Of a DNA stretch of 64,000 bases, positions 1 to 6,815 are shown in pieces. The notes under the pieces are model-generated. The model was given only the letters and a program-made list of their open reading frames with translations, was not told the DNA's origin and searched no databases. The position numbers were made by a program, and so were the translations under genes. Positions within the stretch are counted from its first letter, which is position 1, and every line of letters starts with the position of its first letter. This DNA comes from JBJMHZ01 sp045807125 (GTDB lineage: Bacteria > Actinomycetota > Actinomycetes > JAWWOL01): contig JBJMHZ010000052.1 of the NCBI GenBank assembly GCA_045807125.1, positions 124,001 through 188,000 on the forward strand, written 5' to 3'.

Positions 1-450
1 GGTGGTCCACTCGGGGGGGATGCCGAAGAAGCAGGCGCCGAGCCCCTCGTCGACGGCGGTCAGCAGCATGAGCAGCGCGGCCATGCCGGCGTCGATGTGC
101 CAGTACGGCACCGGCCAGCGGCTCTCGTCCCGGTCGGTCCAGCCCTTGTCGGACTCGGCGTAGCGGTCGAGGTAGGCGTCCTTGCACGACAGCGCCACCA
201 CGATCAGCGGCGCCCGCCGCATGCCGGCCAGCCAGTTGTCCGGCTCGCCACCGGCGCCGCCGGTCACCTCCCAGAACTTCTCCCGGTCCGCGGCCGACTC
301 GAGGACGAGGAACGCCCACCCCTGCGAGAAGCCGGCGCTCGGCGCGTGCAGCGCGTTGCCCAGGATCCGGTCGCGGACGGCCGGATCGAGCGGCTCCCCC
401 GTGAAGTTGCGCACCATGCGCCGTCGTCTGACGACCTCCTGGAACTCCAT
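1..450 (-). CDS. Nitroreductase family protein (3' end beyond window)
   Basis: The N-terminal 150 codons of an FMN-dependent nitroreductase-fold oxidoreductase are present; the gene runs off the left edge. The start is the ATG at 450, preceded by a good GGGAGGAG ribosome site. Family signs are an opening like MEFQEVVRRRRMVRNF, whose basic cluster binds the FMN phosphate, then HAPSAGFSQGW, and a later AALLMLLTAVDEGLGACFFG stretch typical of the dimer interface. Such enzymes reduce nitro groups, quinones or flavins with NAD(P)H. The substrate cannot be assigned. Confidence 0.85.
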   Translation of the reverse strand, partial: MEFQEVVRRRRMVRNFTGEPLDPAVRDRILGNALHAPSAGFSQGWAFLVLESAADREKFWEVTGGAGGEPDNWLAGMRRAPLIVVALSCKDAYLDRYAESDKGWTDRDESRWPVPYWHIDAGMAALLMLLTAVDEGLGACFFGIPPEWTT

Positions 451-490
451 CGCTCCTCCCGTCGCCGTCCCGCCCGGAGGGCGGCCCGCG

Positions 491-931
491 TCACTGCAGG
501 CAGAACTCGTTGCCCTCCGGGTCGGCCATCACCACGTTGCTCTCGCCGAACCGCTCGTCGGAGTGGCGAGCGATCTCGCGCGCACCGAGCGCCGTCAGCC
601 GCTCGACCTCCGCCTCGACGCGCCGCTTCCGCTCGTCGGGCGGCGTCGCGCGACCGCCGCCCACGCTCAGGTCGAGGTGCAGCCGGTTCTTGACCGTCTT
701 CGGCTCGGGAACGCGCTGGAAGTACAGCCGCAGTCCGACCCCGGCCGGGTCGATGACGGCGCTCGCCGAGTTCCAGTCCTCGCGCGGCACCCCGATCGAC
801 TCCAGGAACGACTCCCACGAATCGTGTCCCGGCGGAGGTGGCTGGAACTCGTACTGCAGCGCCGCGGCCCAGAACCTCGCCAGCCTGTCCGGATCGGCGC
901 AGTCGAGCACCACCTGCACGTTGGTCGCCAT
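491..931 (-). CDS. VOC (glyoxalase-like) family protein
   Basis: This is a 146-residue protein of the vicinal oxygen chelate superfamily, glyoxalase-like subgroup. It opens with TNVQVVLDCADPDRLARFWA, the usual first beta-alpha unit, and ends with the conserved MADPEGNEFCLQ strand. The start at 931 is chosen because GGAGGCGGC lies directly upstream and the fold begins there; the longer upstream reading has no family similarity. It follows the nitroreductase on the same strand, so the two may be co-transcribed. Members of this subgroup often lack a known substrate, and no metal-ligand set is obvious. Confidence 0.8.
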   Translation of the reverse strand: MATNVQVVLDCADPDRLARFWAAALQYEFQPPPPGHDSWESFLESIGVPREDWNSASAVIDPAGVGLRLYFQRVPEPKTVKNRLHLDLSVGGGRATPPDERKRRVEAEVERLTALGAREIARHSDERFGESNVVMADPEGNEFCLQ

Positions 932-983
932 GCCGCCTCCTTCGCCAGGGGCATGCAATCTATCGCCGGCCCGACCGATGCGG

Positions 984-1420
984 TCAGGCGCTGGTTCGTC
1001 GGCGGCGGCGGCGGAAGGTGCGGCCATCAGGGGCTTGGGCGGTCCAGCCGCCGTCGGGGTCGGGCGCGAGCTGCCAGTGCTGCTCGTGGAAGAGGTGGTG
1101 GTGGTAGGCGCAGAGCAGGGCCAGGTTGGTCAGGTCGGTGGGGTCACCGTCGATCCAGTGCCGCAGATGCGCTGGCACCACGGTGGGCGGTCGCCGCCGG
1201 GAGCGCGCATCCCGTCGCGGACCGCCAGGGCGCTGCGCGGCGGTCGGCAAGCGGCTGGTGCGCCGAGGTCGAGGATCTCCCCGCCGGTCGAGGACGATCC
1301 AGGCGATCTCGGCGGCTCGCCAGCCTGCGCAGCGCGTCGGCTGTGACGTGTCGTGGATCGTGGGCGCCGGCACCGCGGAGAGCAGGCCGGTCACCGCCGG
1401 ACACCCTGAACCATGCGCCG
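984..1420 (-). pseudogene. Decayed DUF222/HNH endonuclease remnant
   Basis: The last part, near 984-1180, reads AHLRHWIDGDPTDLTNLALL followed by CAYHHHLFHE. This is the C-terminal HNH motif of the large actinobacterial DUF222-HNH family (usually 400-500 residues). Upstream fragments of the same family, such as EIAWIVLDRRGD and a TPAQRRALAVRDG-like stretch, appear only in shifted frames. No start or intact N-terminal DUF222 domain is visible. The pieces therefore indicate a frameshifted and truncated gene. HNH identity is seen directly; the number of frameshifts is an estimate. Confidence 0.65.
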
Positions 1421-1631
1421 AACGCAAACCGAAGCCACCGACACGACCCACCCTCATCCATACCGATGTGGATGAACCGGGAACCTGTGCACGATCACAG
1501 ATCCTGACGCAAGGGCCGTGCAGACTCGGGCGGCAACGCGACAGCACGCGTGGATGCGCCAGCCCTCGGCGCTGGTTAACGTCCGCGAGATAGGAGGGGG
1601 TATTGGATCACCCAGCGGGTACCGTTCGGCC

Positions 1632-2318
1632 ATGCCAGCAGGATCTGCAGGAGCAGAGGCGCCCACCGCGGCACCGTTTGTGCCGGACGGCGCGGATCTC
1701 GCCGCGCTGAAAGCAGCCGCCGACGGCTGCCGGGGCTGCCATCTGCACGAGAATGCGACGCAGACCGTCTTCGGCGAGGGCCAGCCGAGCGCCCGGGTCG
1801 TCCTCATCGGCGAGCAGCCGGGCGACCAGGAGGACCGCCGTGGCCGCCCGTTCGTCGGACCGGCCGGCAAGCTGCTCGACCGCGCCCTCGGCGACGCCGG
1901 CATCGATCGCGACGACGCCTACGTCACCAACGCGGTCAAGCACTTCAAGTTCACCCAGTCCGCGCCGGGCAAGCGCCGCATCCACGCCAAGCCCGACCAG
2001 CTGGAGATCACGGCATGCCGGCCCTGGCTCAGCGCCGAGCTCGCGCTGCTCGATCCCGAGGTGGTGGTCGCGCTCGGCGCGACGGCGGCGCAGGCGCTGC
2101 TGGGCTCGGCCTTCCGGGTCACCAGGCAGCGCGGCGTGCTCATGCCCTGGCCGCCCGAGCGCGGCCCGTACGCGAAGGACGAGGACGGGTCGGTGCACGC
2201 CGGCTACATCCTCGCGACCATCCACCCGTCGGCCGTGCTGCGCGCCGACGATCGGGAGGCGGCGTACGAGGGGCTCGTCGCCGACCTGCGCGTCGTCGCC
2301 GAGGCGCTCTCCGGCTAG
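1632..2318 (+). CDS. udgX: UdgX-type uracil-DNA glycosylase
   Basis: This 228-residue member of the family 4 uracil-DNA glycosylase group has GEQPGDQEDRRGRPFVGPAG at about residues 60-79 and the UdgX-specific insertion KRRIH at 114-118. In characterised UdgX the histidine of that loop (here H118) becomes covalently linked to the abasic sugar after uracil excision. Cysteines 33, 36 and 129 are probable iron-sulfur ligands, and HPSAVLRAD is the C-terminal DNA-intercalation motif. The ATG at 1632 is preferred because the fold starts shortly after it. No clear ribosome site is seen, so translation may be leaderless. Role: repair or tolerance of uracil in DNA. Confidence 0.93.
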   Translation: MPAGSAGAEAPTAAPFVPDGADLAALKAAADGCRGCHLHENATQTVFGEGQPSARVVLIGEQPGDQEDRRGRPFVGPAGKLLDRALGDAGIDRDDAYVTNAVKHFKFTQSAPGKRRIHAKPDQLEITACRPWLSAELALLDPEVVVALGATAAQALLGSAFRVTRQRGVLMPWPPERGPYAKDEDGSVHAGYILATIHPSAVLRADDREAAYEGLVADLRVVAEALSG

Positions 2319-2347
2319 CGCTCTGCGGCTAGGCGCTCTGCGGCTAG
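2305..2347. repeat. Three-copy 14-bp repeat at convergent gene ends
   Basis: Copies at 2305-2318 (CGCTCTCCGGCTAG), 2319-2332 and 2334-2347 (both CGCTCTGCGGCTAG) run in tandem. The first supplies the udgX stop codon. The last, read on the other strand, supplies the stop codon of the APC permease. It looks like local tandem duplication of the gene end. Confidence 0.8.
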
Positions 2348-3780
2348 GCGCGCGATCGCCGGTGGGCGAGGCGCGTCAGCCAGGACATCGGCAGGATCAG
2401 CGCGCTCACGAGCGCGCCGGTGAGCATCACCTTGCCGCCCCACTGCAGGCCGCCGAGCACCAGCACCGCCGCGTTGAACGCGATGAGCGCCACCGCGACG
2501 GGGACGAAGGCTCTCGGCAACCGGGTGCCACCGGGGTCGCCGCCCGGGTGGTGGCGCAGGACGAGGTACGCCATCGGCATGAGGATGAACACGACGAGGT
2601 AGCCGACATTTGCGGCCGCGACGACGTCGACCACGTGCGTGCCGAACACCGCGAGCATCACCGCGATGACCGCGGTGTCGAGCGCGATGGAGCCGACCGG
2701 CACGCCCCGGCGGTTCACCCTGGCGAAGGCGCGCGGGAGATGACCGTCGAGCGAGAGCTGGTAGACCGTCCTCGACGACCCGAAGATGAACGCCTGCGCG
2801 CCGAGGACGAGCGCCACGGCGAGGGTCAGCCCGACCGCGGTCTCGGCGGCCGGGCCGAGCAAGAGGCGCGCGGCCGGGACGAAGGCGGTGAGCGGGTCGT
2901 CCGCCAGCCCTTGGGCGCCGACGATCCCGAGCAGGGAGACCGGCACGAGCACGAACGTCGCGACGCAGACGCCCGCGGCGATCGCCATCGTGCGCGGCAT
3001 GCGCCAACCGAGCTCCCGCACCTCGGCAGAGACGGTGGACGCCATCTCCCCGCCGTACGCGGACCACGCGGCGACGAACGTCCACTTCGCCACCAGGGCC
3101 GCGATGCCGCCGGCGCCGTGCGGGCTGCCGGGCGGAAGGGCGAGGGGCAGCAGGTTGTGCGCGTGGAAGACGTGCGGCTCGATCAGCGGGGTCGCGACGA
3201 TGAGCGTCAGCGGCACGAGCACGAGCACCGCGAGGACGGCGCTGGCGCGCATGCTGGTGCGCAGCCCCATCGAGTTGAGCGCGTAGAGGGCCACGCCGAT
3301 CACCGCGGCCACCGGTACGACCGGCGCCGACGGCCAGACGACCGCTCGCAGGTAGAGGGCCGCGAGGATGAGATTGACAGCGATGCCGGGCGTCCACGCG
3401 TACCAGTAGCACCAGCTCGAGAGCGCGCCGAGCGTGGACGATCCGCGAGGCACGGACCGGTAGGCGAACTGCGGCGTGCCGCCCGCGCGCCCCGGGAAGC
3501 GGGACGACAGCTCCCCGAGGAGGAGGCACTGCACCGCGCCGACCCCCACCGTCAACGCCCACACCAGCACGGAGACGTTGCCCATCTCCACCGCCATGGG
3601 CCCGAGCGAGACGGTGATGAGCACCGCGCCGCCCAGCGCGATGAGCACGGCTGAGCGCCAGGAGACCGTCCTCGGCAGGCCGCTCGACGAGGGGAACGCG
3701 CGCGGAACCGGCGCCGTGGCCACGCCGCCAACCCCGAGCGGCGGAGCCGGCCCCAGCGAAGCGGCCTCATGCGTCGACAA
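2344..3780 (-). CDS. APC-superfamily amino acid/polyamine permease
   Basis: This 478-residue integral membrane protein has about 12 hydrophobic segments. The first carries the APC glycine-rich helix (ALIALGGAVLITVSLGPMAV), and the scaffold helix region GEMASTVSAEVRELGWRMPR is recognisable. It probably imports an amino acid or related amine using an ion gradient. The start is TTG at 3780 with a G-rich ribosome site; no ATG lies near the fold's start. It is the last gene of the peptide-exporter operon, separated from the second precursor peptide by a strong hairpin. That position suggests a role in the peptide system (precursor supply, uptake or immunity) or simple read-through; neither is shown. 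Confidence 0.85.
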   Translation of the reverse strand: MSTHEAASLGPAPPLGVGGVATAPVPRAFPSSSGLPRTVSWRSAVLIALGGAVLITVSLGPMAVEMGNVSVLVWALTVGVGAVQCLLLGELSSRFPGRAGGTPQFAYRSVPRGSSTLGALSSWCYWYAWTPGIAVNLILAALYLRAVVWPSAPVVPVAAVIGVALYALNSMGLRTSMRASAVLAVLVLVPLTLIVATPLIEPHVFHAHNLLPLALPPGSPHGAGGIAALVAKWTFVAAWSAYGGEMASTVSAEVRELGWRMPRTMAIAAGVCVATFVLVPVSLLGIVGAQGLADDPLTAFVPAARLLLGPAAETAVGLTLAVALVLGAQAFIFGSSRTVYQLSLDGHLPRAFARVNRRGVPVGSIALDTAVIAVMLAVFGTHVVDVVAAANVGYLVVFILMPMAYLVLRHHPGGDPGGTRLPRAFVPVAVALIAFNAAVLVLGGLQWGGKVMLTGALVSALILPMSWLTRLAHRRSRA

Positions 3781-3815
3781 GCGGTCCCCCCGATCCGATG
3801 TCCTCGTGATGCTGC

Positions 3816-3852
3816 GCGATGAGCGGGCGAGTCGTCACCGCCCGCTCATCGC
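3816..3852 (-). terminator. 14-bp stem hairpin after the second precursor gene
   Basis: GCGATGAGCGGGCG at 3816-3829 pairs perfectly with 3839-3852, leaving a 9-nt loop. It lies 17 nt after the stop codon of the downstream precursor peptide and before the permease start. No U-tract follows, so it may act as an intrinsic terminator of the actinobacterial type, an attenuator, or an RNA-stabilising end that raises precursor mRNA over the permease. Confidence 0.7.
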
Positions 3853-3868
3853 TCGTCCCGTCAGGCGG

Positions 3869-4006
3869 CTACGCCAGCACAGGCCGGCAGCACGGCAGCT
3901 CGCACTCCCCCGCGCTCATCGTCGTCATGCAACGGGTGCGGTGGCCGAAGCCGCCGAACACGCCGTCGAGCTCGGCCTCGCTGAGCTCCTTGACGGTGAT
4001 CTCCAT
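3869..4006 (-). CDS. Double-glycine leader Cys-rich precursor peptide 1
   Basis: This 45-residue peptide has leader MEITVKELSEAELDGVFGG (residues 1-19), which matches the double-glycine consensus exactly: L-12, S-11, E-8, L-7, V-4, G-2, G-1. The 26-residue core begins FGHRTRC and has four cysteines at core positions 7, 16, 20 and 21 (C-x8-C-x3-CC). The core keeps GH, CM and SAG in common with its neighbour paralogue. The start is set by GGGGGGTGA upstream. Context: same operon as a C39-peptidase exporter that would cut after GG. Disulfides or thioethers are possible, but no modifying enzyme is adjacent. No named bacteriocin or lanthipeptide is recognised. Confidence 0.85.
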   Translation of the reverse strand: MEITVKELSEAELDGVFGGFGHRTRCMTTMSAGECELPCCRPVLA

Positions 4007-4141
4007 GTGATTCACCCCCCGGTCATGGTTGCGTGCACCGACGTCGTGGAGCCGATGGTCGGCGCGCCGCTGTCACCGAGCGGGCCGCCGACCGGACCGC
4101 TCGTCACGCCGGGGCGGTCGACCCCGGACATCGCTGCCCGC

Positions 4142-4276
4142 TCATACCTGGATGCAGCACGCCAACCGGCAATCGCTGCCAGCGCTCAGCGACTTCATGC
4201 AGTGCGCGTGATGGCCGAGCCCGCCGAACACGCTGTCGAGCTCGTCCTCGGTGAGCTGCGCGATCGTGAGTTCCAT
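4142..4276 (-). CDS. Double-glycine leader Cys-rich precursor peptide 2
   Basis: This 44-residue paralogue of the neighbouring peptide has leader MELTIAQLTEDELDSVFGG with the same L-12, E-8, L-7, V-4, GG pattern. The 25-residue core begins LGHHAHC. Cysteines are at core positions 7, 17, 21 and 22 (C-x9-C-x3-CC), and GH, CM and SAG are conserved with peptide 1. The start lies only 5 nt after the exporter stop codon, and its GGGAGGTGA ribosome site overlaps the exporter's last codons, so translation is coupled. Leaders are nearly identical while core tails diverge, as expected for a two-component or diversifying secreted peptide. Antimicrobial or signalling function is inferred from context only. 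Confidence 0.87.
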   Translation of the reverse strand: MELTIAQLTEDELDSVFGGLGHHAHCMKSLSAGSDCRLACCIQV

Positions 4277-4281
4277 GTGAT

Positions 4282-6525
4282 TCACCTCCCGCCGTCATGC
4301 GAAGCACCGACCTGGTCCGGCCGGTAGTCATGGGGGCGCTCGCCGATCTGGGCGGCGACCAGGCGCGCGTAGTGACCACCGCGCGCCAGCAGCTCGTGAT
4401 GCACTCCCGACTCGACGATCCGGCCTTGGTCGAGCACGAGGATCCGGTCGGCGTCGCGCACCGTGCTGAGGCGGTGCGCGACGAGGATCTGCACGCAACG
4501 CAGCCCGGCGAGGTTGGCGTGCACCGTGGCCTCGGTGGCCGCATCGAGATGGCTCGTCGCCTCGTCCAGCAGCAGTACGGCCGGCCGGCGCACCAGTGCA
4601 CGGGCCAGCGCCAGTCGTTGCCGCTGACCGCCCGAGAGGCCGGCCCCGCGGAACGCCAGCCTGGTCCCGTAGCCGTTGGGCATCGCCGCGATCTCGTCGT
4701 GCAGGCAGGCCGTCCGGGTCGCGCGCTCGACCTCGGCCTCGCTGATCGATGCGTCGTGGAGGGTGATGTTGTCCCTGATCGTGCCGCTGAACACCGACGG
4801 CTCCTGCAGCACGACGCCGACGCCGGCGCGCACCGACCGTAGCGCGATCTCGCCGAGCGCCAGCCCGTCGTAGCGGATCTGCCCGCTGCTCGGCTCGTAC
4901 AGGCCGAGCAGGAGCATGCCGAGCGTGGTCTTGCCCGAGCCGGTGGAGCCGACGATCGCGACCCGCTGCCCCGGCTCGATGCGCACCGACACGTTGTCGA
5001 GGATCAGCGGGCCGTACGGGTCGTAGCGGAAGCTGACGCGCTCGACGTCGATGCGCCCCTGCAGGCCGCCCACCGGTACCGCGCCGGTCACGGGCTCGAC
5101 CGGAGTCTCCAGCACGTCGGCGAGCCGTTGCAGCTGCGCACCGGCGAGCTGCAGGCGCTGCCCCCCGGCTACCACCGTGGCCAGCGGAGCCACGATCGCC
5201 GAGGCCAGCCAGGTGACGGCGAGCATCGTGCCGGTGGTCATGGTGCCGGCCATGACGCGCTGCGCGCAGAGCCACAGCACGACCAGCGGAGCGAGCACGC
5301 GCAGCGCGACCGTCGTCGCATCGATGACCGCGGCGAGGTAGCTGCGCCGCAACGTGGCGCCCATCCACTGGTGGACGAGTCCGGCCGCCCGCTCCAGCAC
5401 GCGATCCTCGGCGGCGCCTGCCTTGAGGGTGCTGATGCCCTCCAGTGACTCGACGACGTATCCCTGCGTCTCGCCCTGCTTCGCGAGATCGGCCGTCATG
5501 AGCTCGCGAACGCGCCGGGTGGTGATGCACAGCACGAGCACGACGGCGGCCAGCGCTCCGGCGACCGCCAGGGCCACCGCAACGTCGAGCACCGCCAGCG
5601 CCACGAGGTAGACGAGCACCAGCGACGCATCGAGCAGCGAGCCGAGCACCTGGCTGGTGATGAGCTCGCGCAGGACCGCGATGCTCGCGAACCGGGTCAT
5701 GATGTCGCCCGTGCTGCGTTGCTCGAAGTATCGCAACGGCAGCCGCAGCAGGTGCGACGTGAACGACAGCAGCGCCGTGGTGTCGAGCCGCCCCTGCGCA
5801 TGCACGAGCAGGGATGACCGCAGGAGGCCGGTCAGCAGTTGCGCTGTGGCGATCCCCAGGATTCCGAGGGCGAGAACGGTCATCAGCGAGCCGTCCCGCA
5901 GCGCATCGATGTCGTCGACCATCGTGCGCGTCATCAGCGGCATGCCGAGAACGAGCAGCTGCGCGACGACGGTCACGGCGAGGATCTGCAGCAGCAGCCG
6001 CACCGTACCGGGGACGCTCAGCAACGACCGCACGTACCGCCACCAGAAGTCGTTCCGCGTGGTCGACGACGCCGTGAATCCCTCGCCCGGCCGCACCACC
6101 AGAACGGCCCTGCCGAGACCGGCTCGGAAGGCGGCGTGGCTCAGCCGGCGGCGGCCGGTCTCGGGATCGACGACATCGACGTACCGCGAGCCGATGCGGG
6201 CCACCACCACGAAGTGGTCGCCCATCCAGTGCGCGATCGCCGGCAACGGCCCGCGAGCGAGCACGTCGAGACTGGCCGGATAGCCGACCGCGTGCAGTCC
6301 GAAATGCCCTGCGGCACGGACGATCGCACCGGCGCTCACCCCGTCGCGCCCGGAGCCGCATGCCTCCCGCAGCTCGCGCATCGGCACCCGCTTGCCGTGA
6401 TGAGCGAGGACCATCGCCAGGCAGGCGACGCCGCACTCGGCGCCGGTGGTCTGCAGGACGAGCGGCACCGTGCCGCGGCGACGCCGCACGATCGAGGAGA
6501 GAGCGCTCATCGCGCCAACCGTCAC
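4282..6525 (-). CDS. Peptidase-containing ABC exporter (C39 leader peptidase, PCAT/LanT type)
   Basis: The protein has 747 residues. Residues 20-150 form a C39 peptidase with the motif QTTGAECGVACLAMVLAHHG (catalytic Cys31), His104 in GDHFVVV and Asp120 in VVDPETG, so all three catalytic residues are present. A six-helix ABC membrane domain (about 165-440) and a nucleotide-binding domain follow, with GSTGSGKTT, LSGGQRQRLALARAL and VLLLDEATSHLD. Such exporters cut double-glycine leaders and pump the mature peptide out. The GTG start at 6525 overlaps the upstream stop codon (GTGA) and has an AGGGG site. The two precursor genes follow directly, identifying its likely substrates. Confidence 0.95.
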   Translation of the reverse strand: MTVGAMSALSSIVRRRRGTVPLVLQTTGAECGVACLAMVLAHHGKRVPMRELREACGSGRDGVSAGAIVRAAGHFGLHAVGYPASLDVLARGPLPAIAHWMGDHFVVVARIGSRYVDVVDPETGRRRLSHAAFRAGLGRAVLVVRPGEGFTASSTTRNDFWWRYVRSLLSVPGTVRLLLQILAVTVVAQLLVLGMPLMTRTMVDDIDALRDGSLMTVLALGILGIATAQLLTGLLRSSLLVHAQGRLDTTALLSFTSHLLRLPLRYFEQRSTGDIMTRFASIAVLRELITSQVLGSLLDASLVLVYLVALAVLDVAVALAVAGALAAVVLVLCITTRRVRELMTADLAKQGETQGYVVESLEGISTLKAGAAEDRVLERAAGLVHQWMGATLRRSYLAAVIDATTVALRVLAPLVVLWLCAQRVMAGTMTTGTMLAVTWLASAIVAPLATVVAGGQRLQLAGAQLQRLADVLETPVEPVTGAVPVGGLQGRIDVERVSFRYDPYGPLILDNVSVRIEPGQRVAIVGSTGSGKTTLGMLLLGLYEPSSGQIRYDGLALGEIALRSVRAGVGVVLQEPSVFSGTIRDNITLHDASISEAEVERATRTACLHDEIAAMPNGYGTRLAFRGAGLSGGQRQRLALARALVRRPAVLLLDEATSHLDAATEATVHANLAGLRCVQILVAHRLSTVRDADRILVLDQGRIVESGVHHELLARGGHYARLVAAQIGERPHDYRPDQVGASHDGGR

Positions 6526-6707
6526 AGCGCGCCCCTGACGAGCACGACGGTCGCCACCAACCCGCACATCACGACGGCGAGGAGCGACCAGAGCACGAGG
6601 AGCGCCGGGCCACGGACCGCACGGGGGAGCAGCTCCTGAGATTGCTCGGCAGGGCCGTATTTGCCGGACATGTCCAACAAGGATTGGCGCTTTGCGCTCG
6701 CCGGCAC
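6522..6707 (-). CDS. Small single-helix membrane protein of the exporter operon
   Basis: This 61-residue protein has a polar N-terminus and one membrane helix at about residues 34-58 (ALLVLWSLLAVVMCGLVATV), ending in a short basic tail. The start is GTG at 6707 with GGGGGAGGTGG just upstream. Its stop overlaps the exporter start by 4 nt (GTGA), so it is the first gene of a coupled operon. It resembles no family I recognise. By position it could be an exporter accessory subunit or an immunity peptide; both are inference. Confidence 0.75.
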   Translation of the reverse strand: MPASAKRQSLLDMSGKYGPAEQSQELLPRAVRGPALLVLWSLLAVVMCGLVATVVLVRGAL

Positions 6708-6749
6708 GCCGCCACCTCCCCCGTGGTCGCGATCCTGGCCGAAGACCGG

Positions 6750-6778
6750 ATCGTCGTTCCCCCGCGCGGCAGGGTCAA
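6750..6778 (-). promoter_or_regulatory. Candidate sigma-70-type promoter of the peptide operon
   Basis: TTGACC (6778-6773) and GACGAT (6755-6750) are separated by 17 nt, some 43 nt upstream of the first gene of the exporter operon. The -35 is a good match. The -10 keeps only the A2 and T6 positions, as is common in actinobacteria. Confidence 0.5.
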
Positions 6779-6815
6779 TGGTCGTACGTTGAATTGTTGT
6801 GAAGCGGTACGGCGA

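Noticed and set aside
4012..4131. A 39-codon frame between the two precursor peptides (MSGVDRPGVTSG..., ending TMTGG), a possible third peptide
   Set aside because: It has no convincing ribosome site and no leader motif, and its end matches the duplicated exporter tail. It is best explained as a relic of the duplication.
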